Notes under the pieces: generated by a model
Database searches by the model: none
Told to the model about the DNA's origin: nothing
What the model saw: only the letters and a program-made list of their open reading frames with translations
In this document: piece after piece, positions 52,302 to 62,461 of the stretch
How the letters are laid out: every line of letters starts with the position of its first letter
Position numbering within the stretch: position 1 is the stretch's first letter
Made by a program: the position numbers and the translations under genes
Assembly: GCF_029892845.1 (NCBI RefSeq)
Contig: NZ_JARXVT010000001.1
Coordinates: forward strand, 1 to 64,000
Length of the DNA stretch: 64,000 nucleotides
Direction: 5' to 3'
DNA from: Aurantimicrobium minutum
Lineage (GTDB): Bacteria; Actinomycetota; Actinomycetes; Actinomycetales; Microbacteriaceae

Positions 52302-54106
52302 CGCTTTTCCTCCTCGAGGGAAGAAATCACGTTGCGGTATTCGGGGCAGCGCTTGAGAAGCTCTGAGTGTGTGCCCACATCCAAGATCTTGCCTTCGTGG
52401 AGGAGAGCCACGCGGTCTGCGAGCATCACGGTGGAGGGTCGGTGAGCCACGATCAACGCTGTGGTGGTGCCGAGTACTTCACGCAGTGCTTTCTCCACCG
52501 CTGCCTCGGTGGTGACATCCAGTGCTGAGAGTGGGTCATCCAGCACCAGGATGCTGGGCTGGACAGCGATGGCTCGAGCAAGAGCTAAGCGTTGACGCTG
52601 ACCGCCAGAAAGACTCAGTCCCTCTTCACCAATCTTGCTTTCCACGCCCTTGGGCAGGCTGCGGGCAAAGTCTGCTTGGGCAATGTTGAGGGATTCCTGC
52701 AGAAGGGCCTCGCCTTCTGCGAGGAGCACAGGGTTTTCAGTGTCCGTCAGGTCTTCACGGCCGAGGAGGACGTTGTCTCGAACGGAGATCGAGAACAAGG
52801 TGGCATCTTCGAAGGCCATCGCAACGCGAGTGCGGAGGCTTTCAATGTTGACGTCTCTGATGTCCACGCCGTCAATCAAGATGCGACCGCCGGTGACATC
52901 AAACAATCTGGTGGTCAAAGCTGTGAGGCTGGTCTTGCCGCAACCTGTCAGACCCACCAGCGCCATGGTTTCACCTGGTTTGATGGTGAGGCTCACCCCA
53001 TCAATGAGGTCAGGAACATGTGCGGGGGAGTCTTCGTAACGGAAGTGAACATCCTCGAAGACAAGTTCACCAGGACCCGCGGGGACATCTTTCGCATCCC
53101 GCACTTCCAAGATCTCGATGGGGGTGTCCATCACTTCGTGGAAACGGTTGAGTGAGCTCGCTGCCTCTATAGAAATGGAGAGCATGGGAGCAATGGATTG
53201 CATTGGTCCCTTGAGCAGTGCTGCCGTGGCAAAGAACGCAATGAGAGTTCCCACCGAAACAATGCCTTGCTCAGCTTCGATGATGCCGATCAGCAAGGTG
53301 ATGGCGAATCCCACGTCGGGGATCAGGAGCATCCAGAACCACATCTGGCCATTGGCCTTGCCCTTGGCTAGTTCCGTGCCCCTCAGTATGTTGGCCTGCT
53401 CCAGGAATTCTTCGAGAGCTTCACCAGCGCGACCAAAAGACTTCAGCACACGGATACCGTGAACGGACTCTTCAATGGCAGTGGCCAGGTCACCCTGCTG
53501 GTCTTGAGAGTTTCTGGCCAGGGTGGTGAAGGTGCGCTGGAAGCGCAGGCTGATGATGATCAAAGGCAATGAGCAGATCAGGAAGATTGCCCCCAGCACT
53601 GCGTTGAATGCAAAGAGCAGGGTGAAGCCGGCCACAAGCATGATGGTGCTGGTGACGAGTTGAACCAGAGCGAAGGAAATCCATCTGCGCACGGTGCTGA
53701 TGTCTCCCATGGCACGGGAGAGCAACTGGCCACTTTGCCACTTGTCATGGAAAGAGACGGGAAGCTTCTGAAGGTGGATATAGATGGCGTTGCGCATCTT
53801 GCCTTCGAGGTGAACACCGGGGGCCAACGTAATCCAGCGGCGCAGGTAGATGAAGATGACTTCGGCCATACCGAGCCCGAAGATAACGGCGACGCCAGGC
53901 ACAATTTGTGCCACGTCGCCGGTGCTCAGTGGGTTGTCAACCAGCCAGCGCAGGGCGAAAGGAATCGTCAGTGCGGTAGCTACAGCAGCCAGAGAAACAA
54001 AGATTCCCACGAAGAGGAGAGGCAGTGCACCCTGCACGAATGGGTACACCCGACGCAGGCTGCTGAATGTGCTCAGCTGACCGCTCTGCTGCTGGGTAAT
54101 TGTCAC
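52298..54106 (-). CDS. ABC exporter half-transporter, degenerate Walker B subunit
   Basis: The 602-residue partner has six membrane helices (about 28-310) and an ATPase domain (about 345-580). Walker A is GLTGCGKTS and the signature [11 protein letters not shown] is intact. Walker B reads [11 protein letters not shown], so the catalytic Glu is Asp. This is complementary to the downstream subunit: one consensus ATP site and one degenerate site, as in TM287/288- or TmrAB-type heterodimers. The start is a GTG at 54106 with AGGAG upstream. It is divergent from the decarboxylase gene. Confidence 0.9.
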   Translation of the reverse strand: MTITQQQSGQLSTFSSLRRVYPFVQGALPLLFVGIFVSLAAVATALTIPFALRWLVDNPLSTGDVAQIVPGVAVIFGLGMAEVIFIYLRRWITLAPGVHLEGKMRNAIYIHLQKLPVSFHDKWQSGQLLSRAMGDISTVRRWISFALVQLVTSTIMLVAGFTLLFAFNAVLGAIFLICSLPLIIISLRFQRTFTTLARNSQDQQGDLATAIEESVHGIRVLKSFGRAGEALEEFLEQANILRGTELAKGKANGQMWFWMLLIPDVGFAITLLIGIIEAEQGIVSVGTLIAFFATAALLKGPMQSIAPMLSISIEAASSLNRFHEVMDTPIEILEVRDAKDVPAGPGELVFEDVHFRYEDSPAHVPDLIDGVSLTIKPGETMALVGLTGCGKTSLTALTTRLFDVTGGRILIDGVDIRDVNIESLRTRVAMAFEDATLFSISVRDNVLLGREDLTDTENPVLLAEGEALLQESLNIAQADFARSLPKGVESKIGEEGLSLSGGQRQRLALARAIAVQPSILVLDDPLSALDVTTEAAVEKALREVLGTTTALIVAHRPSTVMLADRVALLHEGKILDVGTHSELLKRCPEYRNVISSLEEEKR

Positions 54107-54250
54107 TGTGCTCCTGTGCCTTGACGTCTCAATGTATCAACTCAAAATGCACCACAGTTATTCCACATTGGCGTGAGGACGTCTAGCAGGCGGGACACAC
54201 TCGCTCAGTCGTCGCTGGCTGAGCGTGGAGTCCATTTGTATCCTAAAGAG

Positions 54251-55657
54251 ATGAACCAGAACCTGCGCTTAGGCGATGACCGTCGTGATGTCCTTCAGGC
54301 AACTTTCGACACCGTGACGCAGGTCTGGGAAGGTTTCGATAAAGCCCGTGAAACAGAGCCAGAACTCACTGCCACCACAGCGGCACTCTTGTCAGAGACC
54401 CTGCCAGAACAAGGCATGCAGCACACGGATGCATTGGGTCAGGCAGTAGATGTTCTCGATCAGTCACTGGCACAGTCACGACCACGCTTCTTGGCATACA
54501 TCGGCTCGAGTGGCCTCGAAATCGGCGCCGTTGCAGACTTCCTCGCCGCGTCCTATGACATCAACTTGGCTGTAGATGCCCGGGCCGCGTCCACACTTGA
54601 GGTTCAGACCAGTAAGTGGCTGGGGGAGTTCATTGGCTTCCCCAACGCACGAGGTTTGTTTACCTCAGGCGGAACGGTCAGCAACATCACTGCGCTCGCC
54701 GCAGCTCGACACCGCGCTGTTCCTGAGTCCAGAGAGATGGGCAACACCGTGCCCATGGCGGTATATGTTTCCAGCGAAGCTCACTACTCAAATAAGCGTG
54801 CAGTGGAGCTTCTCGGCCTCGGCACCCGTGCCGTGCGCTCCATTCGTATCGATGATGAACACCGCATGGTTCCTGCTGCTCTCGAGGAGCAGATCAAGGC
54901 TGATATCGCAGCTGGTGTGAAACCGATGTGCATCATCGCCAGTGCGGGCACCACACTGACGGGTGCAATTGATCCCCTCCGTGAAATTGCGCGTATTGCG
55001 AAGACCTACGACATCTGGATGCACGTCGACGGAGCCTATGGGGCTCCTGCTGCTGGCACCGATACTGCTCGGGAACTCTTTGACGGCATTGAACTGGCTG
55101 ACTCGGTCACCATCGATGCCCACAAGTGGCTCTTTGTTCCCAAGGCCTGCTCGATCGTGTTGGTCAAGGACTATGCGGCCTTGGCTGCAACCTTTGGTCA
55201 CAACGAGGCCTATATGCCTCACGAAGGTGAAGAGCCCAACCCCGTTGATGTGACGCTCGAGTACTCACGACCACTACGTGCCCTCAAGCTGTGGCTGGGA
55301 TTCAAAGCTCATGGTGCGTCAGAGTTCCGCTCTGCTATCACCAAGAACATTGAGCTTGCTCAAGCAACCTATTCACGCGCCAGCGTGAATGCGTCTTTCC
55401 GCGTTCTGCCCCACCGCCCGCAGCTCTCTATTGTTCCGTTGCAGCACATTCCACACGGCATGACCGACCCTCAGAAAATCAGTGAGCACAACGCAGCGTT
55501 GTGTTCTGTCATTGAGAAAGATGGCCGCGTCTTCCTTTCTCCAGCCGTAATCAATGGCGAAACCTGGTTGCGTCCCTGCTTCACCAACTTCCGCACCGAG
55601 CTCAGTGACGTGGATGTCTTGTTTGAGGTCATTGAAGACCTCGGGAACAAGCACTAG
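54251..55657 (+). CDS. PLP-dependent group II decarboxylase (aromatic amino acid/glutamate type)
   Basis: The 468-residue enzyme has the fold-type I, group II decarboxylase pattern: FTSGGTVSNITALAAARHRA, the SSEAHYSNKRA segment with a cofactor-stacking His, ASAGTTLTGAIDPL, MHVDGAYGAPA and the PLP-binding Lys292 in TIDAHKWLFVPK. Family members decarboxylate aromatic L-amino acids, tyrosine or glutamate. The substrate is not determined. The ATG at 54251 begins the conserved region. A GTG at 54173 would add 26 Arg/Ser-rich residues with no homology feel and is less likely. The quinone oxidoreductase gene follows by 39 bp, so a small operon with it and fumarase is possible. Confidence 0.85.
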   Translation: MNQNLRLGDDRRDVLQATFDTVTQVWEGFDKARETEPELTATTAALLSETLPEQGMQHTDALGQAVDVLDQSLAQSRPRFLAYIGSSGLEIGAVADFLAASYDINLAVDARAASTLEVQTSKWLGEFIGFPNARGLFTSGGTVSNITALAAARHRAVPESREMGNTVPMAVYVSSEAHYSNKRAVELLGLGTRAVRSIRIDDEHRMVPAALEEQIKADIAAGVKPMCIIASAGTTLTGAIDPLREIARIAKTYDIWMHVDGAYGAPAAGTDTARELFDGIELADSVTIDAHKWLFVPKACSIVLVKDYAALAATFGHNEAYMPHEGEEPNPVDVTLEYSRPLRALKLWLGFKAHGASEFRSAITKNIELAQATYSRASVNASFRVLPHRPQLSIVPLQHIPHGMTDPQKISEHNAALCSVIEKDGRVFLSPAVINGETWLRPCFTNFRTELSDVDVLFEVIEDLGNKH

Positions 55658-55696
55658 AGCACGCTCATTCTCCTCGGCAGTGCCAGACTTGAACCT

Positions 55697-56662
55697 ATGA
55701 GCAAAGCCATTGTCGTTTCTGAGTTCGGGGACTCTTCCGTCCTGAACTTCACCGAAGTCGAGGCGCCTGTTGCCGGTCCTGGCCAGGTGTTGGTTCGTAT
55801 GCGTGCAACCGGTGTGAACTTCATTGAGATCTACCAGCGCAAGGGCATCTACTCCATCCCACTTCCCCACATCTTGGGCAACGAGGGCATGGGTGTGATC
55901 GAAGCACTCGGCGAGGGCGTGACCAACCTGGAGGTTGGTCAGCGCATTGCATTCACAGATGGCATCTCGACCTATGCCGAGCTGGCACTTGTTCCTGCAG
56001 ATATGGCACTGTTGATTCCTGAAGGAATGGACGACCTCACTGCTGCCTCACTTCCCCTGCAGGGAATGACGGCTCACTATCTCGCTACCTCAACCTTCTC
56101 GTTGGGCCCTGAGCACACCGCCTTGATTCACGCTGGTGCTGGTGGGGTTGGCCTGCTGTTGATTCAGTTGGCAAAAATGCGCGGTGCTCGGGTGTTCACG
56201 ACTGTTTCTGACGAGCACAAGGCAGAACTAGCTCGAGCAGCTGGTGCTGATGAAGTTCTTTCGTATGACGGCTTTGATGTTCGCGTGCGCGAACTGACTA
56301 ATGGCCGTGGTGTTGATGTGGTCTATGACGGCGTGGGTCAGGCCACCTTTGACCGCTCTTTGATGTCGCTTGGTATCCGCGGAACCATGGTTCTCTTTGG
56401 TGCTGCTTCTGGACCAGTTCCTGAGTTTGATCTGCAGCGCCTGAATTCAGGTGGTTCGCTGTTTATTACGCGACCCACACTGTGGAATTACTTATTAACT
56501 ACCGAAGAGCGCAATTGGCGCTGGACTGAACTCACAGATGCCGTTATTGCAGGCAAACTCGACGTTCGCATCGGCGGGACATACCCTCTTGCAGAGGCTG
56601 CCCAGGCCCATGACGACTTGGCTGGGCGCAAAACCACGGGCAAACTTTTATTACTTCCCTAG
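55697..56662 (+). CDS. NADPH:quinone oxidoreductase-like (MDR family)
   Basis: The 321-residue zinc-free medium-chain dehydrogenase has the N-terminal GroES-like domain (APVAGPGQVLVRMRATGVNFIEIYQRKG) and the QOR signature LPLQGMTAHYL. The nucleotide-binding turn is HAGAGGVGLLLIQLAK. The zinc-binding Cys cluster of alcohol dehydrogenases is missing. It reduces quinones or related enones with NADPH. It sits between the decarboxylase and fumarase genes in the same direction, with 15 bp to fumarase. Confidence 0.9.
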   Translation: MSKAIVVSEFGDSSVLNFTEVEAPVAGPGQVLVRMRATGVNFIEIYQRKGIYSIPLPHILGNEGMGVIEALGEGVTNLEVGQRIAFTDGISTYAELALVPADMALLIPEGMDDLTAASLPLQGMTAHYLATSTFSLGPEHTALIHAGAGGVGLLLIQLAKMRGARVFTTVSDEHKAELARAAGADEVLSYDGFDVRVRELTNGRGVDVVYDGVGQATFDRSLMSLGIRGTMVLFGAASGPVPEFDLQRLNSGGSLFITRPTLWNYLLTTEERNWRWTELTDAVIAGKLDVRIGGTYPLAEAAQAHDDLAGRKTTGKLLLLP

Positions 56663-56677
56663 AAAGAACAGGCAATT

Positions 56678-58330
56678 ATGAACAAGGGCGAATACCAGAT
56701 CCTGCACCGTCAGTCTTCTGACTACGACAGGACTCTGCTCAGCGACGAAGGTGTTGAATCGGTCACCCTCGGTGAGTACACCTTTACCTCTGTTTCTCCC
56801 GAAGCTCTTGAACTCCTTGCCTACACCGCTTATAAGGAAATCAACTACTTCCTGCGCCCAGCCCACCTTGCTCAGCTGCGCAAGATTCTTGATGACCCTG
56901 AGGCTTCTGGCAATGACAAGTACGTTGCTCTTGATCTGCTCAAGAACGCGAACGTTGCTTCCGGTGGAGTGCTGCCCATGTGTCAGGACACCGGTACTGC
57001 ATTGGTCATGGCTAAGCGTGGTCACCGCATCTTGACCGATGGTCGCGATGCGGAATACATCACCAACGGTATTGCCAAGGCGTATCACGACCTCAACCTG
57101 CGTTACTCGCAGATGTCTCCCACCTCGATGTGGGAAGAGGTCAACACCGGAACCAACCTGCCTGCTGAAGTCGACATCTCGCTGACCAAGGGCGACGGCT
57201 ATGAGTTCTTGTTCATGGCTAAGGGTGGCGGTAGCGCCAACAAGACCTTCCTCTACCAAGAGACCAAGGCTGTTCTGGAAGAACAGCGTCTGCTCGAGTT
57301 CCTGCGCGAGAAGATCGCAAGCCTGGGAACTGCAGCATGTCCTCCGTATCACTTGGCTATCACCATCGGTGGAACCTCGGCTGACTACGCGGTGAAGACC
57401 GCCAAGCTGGCTTCCACCCACTACCTCGACTCTCTGCCCACCGAAGGTGGCAAGGAAGGTCAGGGTTTCCGCGACCTTGAGTTTGAGAAGAAGGTCTTCG
57501 AACTGACCAAAACCATCGGTTTTGGTGCGCAGTTCGGCGGTAAGTACTTCTGCCACGATGTTCGTGTTGTTCGTCTGCCTCGCCACGGTGCTTCGTTGCC
57601 AATTGCGATTGCTGTCTCCTGCTCGGCAGACCGCCAGATCCTCGCCACCATCAACTCTGAGGGTGTCTTCATTGAAGAGCTCGAACACGACCCCGCTCGC
57701 TTCATTCCAGAAACTGGTCTTGAGCAGATCGAGGAAGCATCCCCTGGTGTTCCCATCAACTTGAACCAGCCCATGGAAGAGATCCTCAAGGAACTCTCTG
57801 CCTGCTCTATTGGTACTCGTGTGATGCTGACCGGAACCATGATTGTGGCTCGCGACATTGCGCACGCTCGTATGCGTGAACGTCTCGAGCGCGGTGAGGG
57901 TCTCCCTGATTACGCCAAGAACCACCCCATCTATTACGCAGGTCCCGCGAAGACTCCTGAGGGTCTTCCCACTGGTTCCTTCGGACCCACCACCGCTGGC
58001 CGCATGGACAGCTATGTGGACGAGTTCCAGAAGGCCGGTGGCTCGATGGTCATGCTGGCGAAGGGCAACCGCTCCTCTGTGGTGACCAAGGCCTGTGGCA
58101 CCTACGGTGGCTTCTACCTCGGTTCTGTGGGCGGCCCTGCTGCTCGCTTGGCCCAGGACAGCATTCGCTCGATGGAGATCATTGACTACCCCGAGTTGGG
58201 TATGGAAGCGGTCTACAAGATTGAGGTGGAGAACTTCCCTGCCTTCGTCATCGTCGATGACAAGGGTCATGACTTCTTCACCATGGACACCAGTAAGCCT
58301 TTGCTCCTGGGTCCCACGCGAACCGCGTAA
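56678..58330 (+). CDS. fum: Fumarate hydratase, class I ([4Fe-4S])
   Basis: The 550-residue cytosolic enzyme interconverts fumarate and malate in the TCA cycle. It is the iron-sulfur, oxygen-sensitive class I type. Cluster Cys102 (PMCQDTGTA), Cys221 (AACPPYHL) and Cys315 (VSCSAD) are each three positions before the E. coli FumA cluster cysteines (105, 224, 318). Both halves usually split in archaeal enzymes are fused here. The C-terminal beta region has [14 protein letters not shown] and [19 protein letters not shown]. The ATG lies 15 bp after the oxidoreductase stop. A bidirectional terminator follows. Confidence 0.95.
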   Translation: MNKGEYQILHRQSSDYDRTLLSDEGVESVTLGEYTFTSVSPEALELLAYTAYKEINYFLRPAHLAQLRKILDDPEASGNDKYVALDLLKNANVASGGVLPMCQDTGTALVMAKRGHRILTDGRDAEYITNGIAKAYHDLNLRYSQMSPTSMWEEVNTGTNLPAEVDISLTKGDGYEFLFMAKGGGSANKTFLYQETKAVLEEQRLLEFLREKIASLGTAACPPYHLAITIGGTSADYAVKTAKLASTHYLDSLPTEGGKEGQGFRDLEFEKKVFELTKTIGFGAQFGGKYFCHDVRVVRLPRHGASLPIAIAVSCSADRQILATINSEGVFIEELEHDPARFIPETGLEQIEEASPGVPINLNQPMEEILKELSACSIGTRVMLTGTMIVARDIAHARMRERLERGEGLPDYAKNHPIYYAGPAKTPEGLPTGSFGPTTAGRMDSYVDEFQKAGGSMVMLAKGNRSSVVTKACGTYGGFYLGSVGGPAARLAQDSIRSMEIIDYPELGMEAVYKIEVENFPAFVIVDDKGHDFFTMDTSKPLLLGPTRTA

Positions 58331-58346
58331 CACTCTTCACAGCAAC

Positions 58347-58388
58347 AAAAAAAGGGGCGCCCGTCTTATGCAGACGAGCGCCCCAGTT
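58347..58388. terminator. Bidirectional terminator between fumarase and permease
   Basis: GGGGCGC-x-CGTCT (58354-58366) pairs with AGACG-x-GCGCCCC (58372-58384) with one mismatch. It is flanked by an A run on the left and TTTT on the right, so it can stop transcripts of both convergent genes. Confidence 0.88.
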
Positions 58389-58399
58389 TTGTGTACTGA

Positions 58400-59908
58400 T
58401 TAGGACAGAATGTCCTCGGTCAGTGCAGCCTTTTCCTTACCCTGGACTGCAGCGACAATGAAGCCGATGATTCCAGCGATGAAGGGGAGCAGGACGAGGA
58501 ACCAGCCGAGGGGGCTGAGTGCCCATGCGCTTTCAGGAAGCGATGGGTCCACGCCGTCAGCTACAGTTCCAGCCAGCAGGTTGAAGCGGCTCATCAGCAG
58601 GTACTCACCGAGTATCAGGCCGATTGCTGCCAGAGCAGGAGCAATCTTGCCCTGCCAGACGTTAGCGCCACTGTTCTTTGCGAAGTACGCGATGACGGCA
58701 ACGCTGACCAAGATCTCAACCAAGATGATCGAGATGGCGGTGATGGCCGACATCCAGAAGAACAGGTTGAGTACGGGGTCAAGCTGAGCCACGGCGAAGA
58801 TCACAATGACAACCAGAGCAATGATCGAGGTGAGGATGACACCTGCACGAGGAGCACCTGCCTTGTTCACGTGCGCGAAGCGCTCGGACAAGATGCCACC
58901 GCGACCCATTGCGAAGAAGTAACGAGCGGTTGCGTTCTGGAATGCGAGCAGACCAGCGAAGAGGCTCGAAACAACGAGCCAGCTCATGATGGTAACCATC
59001 CAGCCACCGACGTACTGGTCTGTCAGTGAGAACAGAACAGCTGCGGGGTCAGCCAGTGGGACACCTTCGATAGAAGAACGCTCGATGACCTGGTCGAAGA
59101 TTGCGTTTGCACCCATACCGGTAACCATGGCGAAAGACACAACTGCGAAGAGTGCAGTGATGATTCCGATAGCCCAGTAGGTAGCGCGACGAACGGTCTT
59201 CTTGGGGTCGATGGATTCTTCACCGTAGATAGCAGTTGCTTCGAAACCAATGAAGGAAGCGAACGCGAAGGCGATAGCAATACCAGCGCCGCCACCGAAA
59301 CCACCAGCGAAGATCTGGTCAGGAGCGAAAGAAGCACCAATGTTCCAGCCCTCAGGGCCACCGTTTGCGAGGATCGCAACAGCAGTGATGATGAGGGAAA
59401 GAAGTTCCAGAATCATCAGGGTTCCGAGAACCTTGGCTCCGACATCAACACTGAGCAGTGACAATGCGGTGACAAGAGCCCAGGCAATGATGCTCCAGAC
59501 ATACCAAGGAAGTTCAAGTCCAAGGGCAGCCATCTGGCCGGAGAGGATCGCACCGAAGAAGCCATAGATGGCGAGCTGAATGGTGACGTATCCCACGATG
59601 GAGATGAATGCAGAAGCAACACCAGCCTTGATGCCCAAGCCACGTCCGACGTAAGCAAAGAACGCACCGGTGTTGGTGACCTTGTGAGCCATTGCGGTGT
59701 AGCCAACGCTGAACAAGAGCAGGACGAGGCCCACGGCAAGGTAGGCGCCAGGAGCGGCTGCGCCGTTACCGGCGAGCATGGCGACAGGAACAGCGCCTGT
59801 CATGCCCACGAGGGGCGCGGAAGCTGCGACGACGAAGAAGACGATTCCCAGGACGCCAAGACGTCCCTTCTTTAGGGAGGTGTCTTCAGCCGATTGCGCG
59901 GTTGACAT
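58400..59908 (-). CDS. APC-family amino acid/amine permease
   Basis: The 502-residue integral membrane protein has about 12 helices. The APC-type start is GVLGIVFFVVAASAPLVGMTGAVP, and helix 6 carries the GFEATAIYGEE segment typical of amine/amino-acid importers. AGGAG 7 bp upstream selects the ATG at 59908 (MSTAQSAEDTS) over the longer frame to 59974. It is divergent from the acetoacetate-decarboxylase-family gene and has the shared palindrome 30 bp before its start. Context with a GS-like ligase and amidotransferases suggests uptake of an amine, polyamine or amino acid. Confidence 0.88.
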   Translation of the reverse strand: MSTAQSAEDTSLKKGRLGVLGIVFFVVAASAPLVGMTGAVPVAMLAGNGAAAPGAYLAVGLVLLLFSVGYTAMAHKVTNTGAFFAYVGRGLGIKAGVASAFISIVGYVTIQLAIYGFFGAILSGQMAALGLELPWYVWSIIAWALVTALSLLSVDVGAKVLGTLMILELLSLIITAVAILANGGPEGWNIGASFAPDQIFAGGFGGGAGIAIAFAFASFIGFEATAIYGEESIDPKKTVRRATYWAIGIITALFAVVSFAMVTGMGANAIFDQVIERSSIEGVPLADPAAVLFSLTDQYVGGWMVTIMSWLVVSSLFAGLLAFQNATARYFFAMGRGGILSERFAHVNKAGAPRAGVILTSIIALVVIVIFAVAQLDPVLNLFFWMSAITAISIILVEILVSVAVIAYFAKNSGANVWQGKIAPALAAIGLILGEYLLMSRFNLLAGTVADGVDPSLPESAWALSPLGWFLVLLPFIAGIIGFIVAAVQGKEKAALTEDILS

Positions 59909-59937
59909 CATGGATCTCCTCATTGAGTTCATAAATA

Positions 59938-59957
59938 ATCGTTCGGATAGAAACGAT
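59938..59957. promoter_or_regulatory. Palindromic operator candidate, copy 1
   Basis: ATCGTT-N8-AACGAT, with one further matching base on each side, lies between the permease (start 59908) and the acetoacetate-decarboxylase-family gene (start 60075). The same half-sites with the same 8-bp spacer occur at 62361-62380. Confidence 0.6.
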
Positions 59958-60074
59958 TTTCCTAACTTTTGCAATAAATCAGGTCTACGTCAAGCCGAAA
60001 GCGCCATTTTGGCATAAACGTTATGTTTCAAAAATATGTTTGTTTGGATACGAATGACCGTATATTCTGTTCCT

Positions 60075-60890
60075 ATGACTGAACTCAAAGGCTTTCTTGC
60101 GCCCAAGACCCCAACCGGTAAGAGCGCCATCATCCCGGAAATGCCCTGGCACTACTCCGGCACGCTACTCACCGTCGAGTACTTGACCGATCCTGCCAAC
60201 GTCCGTGCAATTCTTCCTCCCGAGCTGGAGCTTGCTGACGAAGAGCCTGGAGCAGTTGCTCTGATCTGGGCTGATTGGCAGTCCTGCTCTGATGACTTCG
60301 AAGAGCTTCTGGATCCTGACCGCTCGCAGTACATGGAGACCTTTGTGGTTGTTCGCTGCAAGTACGAAGGCGTCACCTACAGCCGCTGCGTCGCGATCTG
60401 GGTAACCAAAGACTTCGCGATGGCTCGTGGCTGGTTCCAGGGCTACCCCAAGAAGCTGGGCTCGATGCACGCCACTCGCGTCTATAACCGCGGCAAGGCA
60501 ACCCCGACGCTTGAAGCCGGTGCCAAGTTCGGTGCCAGCCTTGCTGCGTATGACCACCGTCTCGCTTCTGCAAAGGTGACCCTCACTGGTCCAGTCGAGA
60601 GCAACGGTTTCGTCAACGGCCACAAGATGCTGCACAACCGTTGGGTTCCCTCCATCACTCCAGGTAGTGGTAACTCCCTTGACCAGCTCATCACCATGGG
60701 TGGCGTTGACCTTGACCTCGGCCAGGCATGGGGTGGAACTGCAGAGCTCACCTTGAGTGACTCACAGTGGGACGAGCTTGGCTCGATCCTCCCCGTGGAG
60801 AAAATCCTCGGTGGTTACTTCCGCGAGGTCGGCACGACCTTCAATGGTGGAACCCTCGTAGCTGACTTGGGATCAAACCCCAGCATCTAA
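60075..60890 (+). CDS. Acetoacetate decarboxylase family protein
   Basis: The 271-residue protein matches the ADC family: LPPELEL near residue 55, a core strand with YMETFVVVRCKYEGVTYSRC and GYPKKLGSMHATR near residue 130, where the Schiff-base lysine of true ADC sits. The ATG at 60075 is chosen because it begins the conserved N-terminus. The frame could start at 60036, but the extra residues look non-coding. Many family members are not acetoacetate decarboxylases and act in secondary or amine catabolism. The flanking permease and GS-like gene suggest a catabolic step on a keto or imine intermediate. Confidence 0.85.
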   Translation: MTELKGFLAPKTPTGKSAIIPEMPWHYSGTLLTVEYLTDPANVRAILPPELELADEEPGAVALIWADWQSCSDDFEELLDPDRSQYMETFVVVRCKYEGVTYSRCVAIWVTKDFAMARGWFQGYPKKLGSMHATRVYNRGKATPTLEAGAKFGASLAAYDHRLASAKVTLTGPVESNGFVNGHKMLHNRWVPSITPGSGNSLDQLITMGGVDLDLGQAWGGTAELTLSDSQWDELGSILPVEKILGGYFREVGTTFNGGTLVADLGSNPSI

Positions 60891-60895
60891 GTTCT

Positions 60896-60938
60896 GAAAA
60901 AAGAGAAGAGCCCCGGTGGATTCCACCGGGGCTCTTTC
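60896..60938. terminator. Bidirectional terminator
   Basis: Fourteen-bp arms 60907-60920 (AGAGCCCCGGTGGA) and 60922-60935 are perfectly complementary, with an A run before and TTT after. It separates the convergent decarboxylase-family and GS-like genes. Confidence 0.88.
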
Positions 60939-60970
60939 GTATCTTCACCTCTGCTGGGAGGTGGAGGTTC

Positions 60971-62323
60971 TTAGTAGGAGGCTGCGTACTCCGTGATTTC
61001 CCAGTCTGTCACGTCGCGCGTGCTGGGGTCCTCAACAGTTGCCTCGTAGCGAGCAATTTCGTCACGCTTGAGCACCATGAAGACGTTGACAAGCTCTTCT
61101 GACATCTGGTTACGCAGAGCATCGTCTTTCTCGAGAGCGTCGAGAGCGTCAGCGAAGGTCTCAGGAAGAATCTCCGCCCCCTCGTTGTCGTAGGCCATGC
61201 CCACAGCATCTGGTGGGCACTCGAGTTCATTCACGATGCCGTCAAGACCGGCAGCAAGGATTGCTGCGATCACGAGGTAGGGGTTGGCTGCGCCATCGCC
61301 CACGCGGATCTCGAGGCGAGTTCCCTGACCGCGCTCGGGTGGAACGCGGACCATGCAGGAACGGTTGTCGTAGCCCCAGTTGGAACGGTAAGGAGCAAGA
61401 GTGTCAGGACCCAGGCGCTTGAATGCGTTCACTGTGGGGTTGGTGAATGCGGTCAGTGCGTTGGCGTGCTTGGTGATTCCGGCAATCAACATCTTGGCTG
61501 CAGGGGAGAGGTTTCCGCGGCCGTCGTGCATCTTGTTGATGCCATCTGCGTCGGTGACCGAGAAGTGCAGGTGAAAACCGGATCCACCTTCGTCGCTCCA
61601 AGGCTTTCCCAAGAAGGATGCGTGCTTGCCGCGCTTGGCAATGATGTCCTTGACAGCGGTCTTGAAGAAGAAGGTGCGGTCTGCTGCATCCAGAGCTTCG
61701 CTGTGCCACAGGTTGACTTCATACTGGCTGGGGCTGAACTCGTGGTTTCCTGCGAAGGCTCCAATGTTCAGGTTGTCCAGCATGCGCATCAGGTGCAGGA
61801 AGTCGCCGTCTGGGTCGACCAGGGTTCCCGTCATGTAGACGCGACCAGTTTGGGAAAGAGAGCGAACGAAGCGGCCTTCCTCGTCCTGGTTGGCGATATA
61901 GAACTCAAGTTCGGGGCCAACGACAGGGTGAAGTCCGAGAGCGTGGTAACTCTCGATGACTTTCTGCAGCACAGAGCGCGGAGACATCATGTTGGGCTTG
62001 CCATCTGGGTTGAAGGCGTCGCCTATGACATACGCAACACCGGGCTCCCAGGCCAAAGGAGAAATGGTGCCGGGGACAATCTGTGTGATGAAGTCCTGGA
62101 GGCCGTCGCTGGCAATTCCATTGGCCTCGTGGAACTCGCCACCGGTGGTGGTTGTCCACACGCCCTGGCTGAAAGCGGGGCCGTTGTGGCATGCCTTATC
62201 GAGCTGACTAACCAAGATGTCCTTGGAACGAGGAATACCGAGAACGTCCGAGAACATGACGCGCAGAACGTCGATGCCGCGCTCTCCGAGGTCATCTCGA
62301 AGCTTGGTTAGATCGTTAACCAT
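60971..62323 (-). CDS. Glutamine synthetase-like ligase (gamma-glutamyl-amine synthetase type)
   Basis: The 450-residue enzyme has the GS catalytic barrel: GPELEFYI with Glu138/Glu140, NHEFSPSQYEVNL, GSGFHLHFS, YRSNWGYDNRSCMVRVP (ATP/Arg region) and RLEIRVGDGAANPYL. The usual adenylylation stretch NLYDLPP is not conserved. This points to the GlnA3/GlnA4/PuuA group, which joins glutamate to polyamines, ethanolamine or other amines, and away from ammonia-assimilating GlnA. AAGGAG 6 bp upstream fixes the ATG at 62323. The palindrome at 62361-62380 lies between it and the divergent amidotransferase gene. The substrate is inferred from context only. Confidence 0.85.
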   Translation of the reverse strand: MVNDLTKLRDDLGERGIDVLRVMFSDVLGIPRSKDILVSQLDKACHNGPAFSQGVWTTTTGGEFHEANGIASDGLQDFITQIVPGTISPLAWEPGVAYVIGDAFNPDGKPNMMSPRSVLQKVIESYHALGLHPVVGPELEFYIANQDEEGRFVRSLSQTGRVYMTGTLVDPDGDFLHLMRMLDNLNIGAFAGNHEFSPSQYEVNLWHSEALDAADRTFFFKTAVKDIIAKRGKHASFLGKPWSDEGGSGFHLHFSVTDADGINKMHDGRGNLSPAAKMLIAGITKHANALTAFTNPTVNAFKRLGPDTLAPYRSNWGYDNRSCMVRVPPERGQGTRLEIRVGDGAANPYLVIAAILAAGLDGIVNELECPPDAVGMAYDNEGAEILPETFADALDALEKDDALRNQMSEELVNVFMVLKRDEIARYEATVEDPSTRDVTDWEITEYAASY

Positions 62324-62360
62324 TGCAACTCCTTTGTGGCAAGTGTGGTGTCATAACGCT

Positions 62361-62380
62361 ATCGTTAGGGTACTAACGAA
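62361..62380. promoter_or_regulatory. Palindromic operator candidate, copy 2
   Basis: ATCGTT-N8-AACGAA, within the larger palindrome CTAT-CGTTAG-GGTA-CTAACG-AATAG, lies between the GS-like gene and the amidotransferase. Spacer length and half-sites equal those at 59938-59957. Confidence 0.65.
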
Positions 62381-62461
62381 TAGTACCGATTTGCTAGTCA
62401 ACTACAAAATATGAAGCACATATTCTTATGTGTATTCATTCTGTATCCAAGGAGCTCTTCC

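Noticed and set aside
56651-58333. A 560-codon open frame on the strand opposite fumarase
   Set aside because: It mirrors the fumarase gene codon for codon. Fumarase has all family motifs, while the antisense translation has no recognisable domain. It is a by-product of codon bias.
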